A stretch of DNA of 64,000 bases, taken from contig NZ_CP054052.1 in assembly GCF_013283835.1 (NCBI RefSeq), positions 1,116,001-1,180,000 on the forward strand, given 5' to 3'. The notes under the pieces were generated by a model that was not told the origin of the DNA, did not search any database, and saw nothing but the letters and a program-made list of their open reading frames with translations. The stretch is from Poseidonibacter lekithochrous. Its GTDB lineage: Bacteria; Campylobacterota; Campylobacteria; Campylobacterales; Arcobacteraceae. Each line of letters begins with the position of its first letter. Position 1 is the first letter of the stretch. Both the position numbers and the translations under genes were made by a program. Below are positions 63,596 to 64,000 of the stretch, one piece after another.

Positions 63596-64000
63596 ATGAG
63601 TTATATATCAAGCGCAAATTTAGAGTCAGCAGATAAAGAGATATTCGATATCGTAGAAGCAGAATTAGATAGACAAACAACACACTTAGAAATGATTGCA
63701 AGTGAAAACTTTACTTCACCAGCAGTTATGGAAGCAATGGGATCAGTATTTACTAACAAATATGCAGAAGGTTACCCATACAAAAGATATTATGGTGGAT
63801 GTGAATTCGCAGATGCAGCTGAGCAATTAGCTATTGATAGAGCTTGTGAAATCTTTGGATGTTCATACGCAAATGTACAACCTCATTCAGGTTCTCAAGC
63901 AAATGGTGCAGTATATGCAGCATTATTAAAAGCTGGTGATAAAATCTTAGGTATGGATTTATCTCACGGTGGTCACTTAACTCATGGTTCTAAACCATCA
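63596..64000 (+). CDS. glyA: Serine hydroxymethyltransferase, N-terminal part (cut by window end)
   Basis: 135 residues are visible. Fold-I PLP enzyme transferring the serine one-carbon unit to tetrahydrofolate. Seen here: [52 protein letters not shown] (Tyr and substrate-site residues), [39 protein letters not shown] and [27 protein letters not shown] precedes the ATG. The catalytic Lys lies beyond the window. Confidence 0.96.
   Translation, partial: MSYISSANLESADKEIFDIVEAELDRQTTHLEMIASENFTSPAVMEAMGSVFTNKYAEGYPYKRYYGGCEFADAAEQLAIDRACEIFGCSYANVQPHSGSQANGAVYAALLKAGDKILGMDLSHGGHLTHGSKPS

Noticed and set aside
1-64000. CRISPR array, insertion sequence or prophage
   Set aside because: No regularly spaced repeats with spacers, no transposase or integrase frame and no phage structural gene were seen.

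Overview
The window is a low-GC, gene-dense bacterial chromosome segment. The gene content points to a free-living member of the Campylobacterota, most likely Arcobacter sensu lato: several Cache-type sensors, histidine kinases with the H-Q-W-R-Q-P-L box, LctP lactate permease, TAXI-TRAP transport, a short Adk, and AT-rich promoters with a recurring TAAAATAC -10 element. This placement is inference from protein style, not a database match. No rRNA, CRISPR array, insertion sequence or phage gene was seen. One tRNA (Pro, anticodon TGG) is present.

Layout. 1-9 kb: the tail of an unidentified gene, a soluble Cache/CheW protein, a YgiQ radical SAM protein, adenylate kinase, a NIT-domain chemoreceptor and a MoaB/CinA-like protein. 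9-19.6 kb: mostly minus strand, with a uvrC-alr-Sel1 operon, an exported conserved protein, a divergent SRAP protein, a PnuC-kinase pair, an exported glutathione peroxidase, a haem-domain diguanylate cyclase, tRNA-Pro, an exported protein, and a J-domain/SprT pair. 19.8-26.2 kb: lctP, an ankyrin protein, a double-Cache histidine kinase and a DsbA-like protein. 26.4-33.4 kb: a plus-strand run (J-domain, DUF4139, ADP-ribosylglycohydrolase-like, PsiE, radical SAM), a double-Cache chemoreceptor with a C-terminal WxxF tether, and a lysine-rich protein. 33.6-41.9 kb: a PEGA protein, phosphatase, GH3 enzyme, LRR protein, a translationally coupled TonB-receptor / periplasmic protein / diguanylate cyclase trio, and a heptosyltransferase. 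42-49.4 kb: exonuclease III, two TetR-controlled units with visible operators, TauE and two MFS transporters. 49.5-54.6 kb: an unknown protein, an AEC transporter and a PAS histidine kinase with an OmpR-type regulator. 54.6-58.1 kb: an accessory region with a HEPN-motif protein and a divergent AbiEi-like/HipA-like pair, bounded by a long direct repeat. 58.1-63.4 kb: an ABM monooxygenase and a TAXI-TRAP / LUD / L-2-hydroxyglutarate-oxidase-like operon. The window ends inside glyA.

How the parts may work together. The TRAP operon and the kinase/regulator operon share an exact 17-nt tandem element (TTGAAAC repeated every 11 nt) just upstream, so the two-component system probably controls hydroxy-acid uptake and oxidation. 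The receptor trio overlaps TAATG at both junctions and looks like an outer-membrane to c-di-GMP signalling line. The AbiEi/HipA pair shares two near-identical palindromic operators and has the structure of a recently acquired cassette. The SRAP protein has Pro at position 2 instead of the catalytic Cys and ends in a clamp-binding-like QLSLF. These four are the observations most worth following up.
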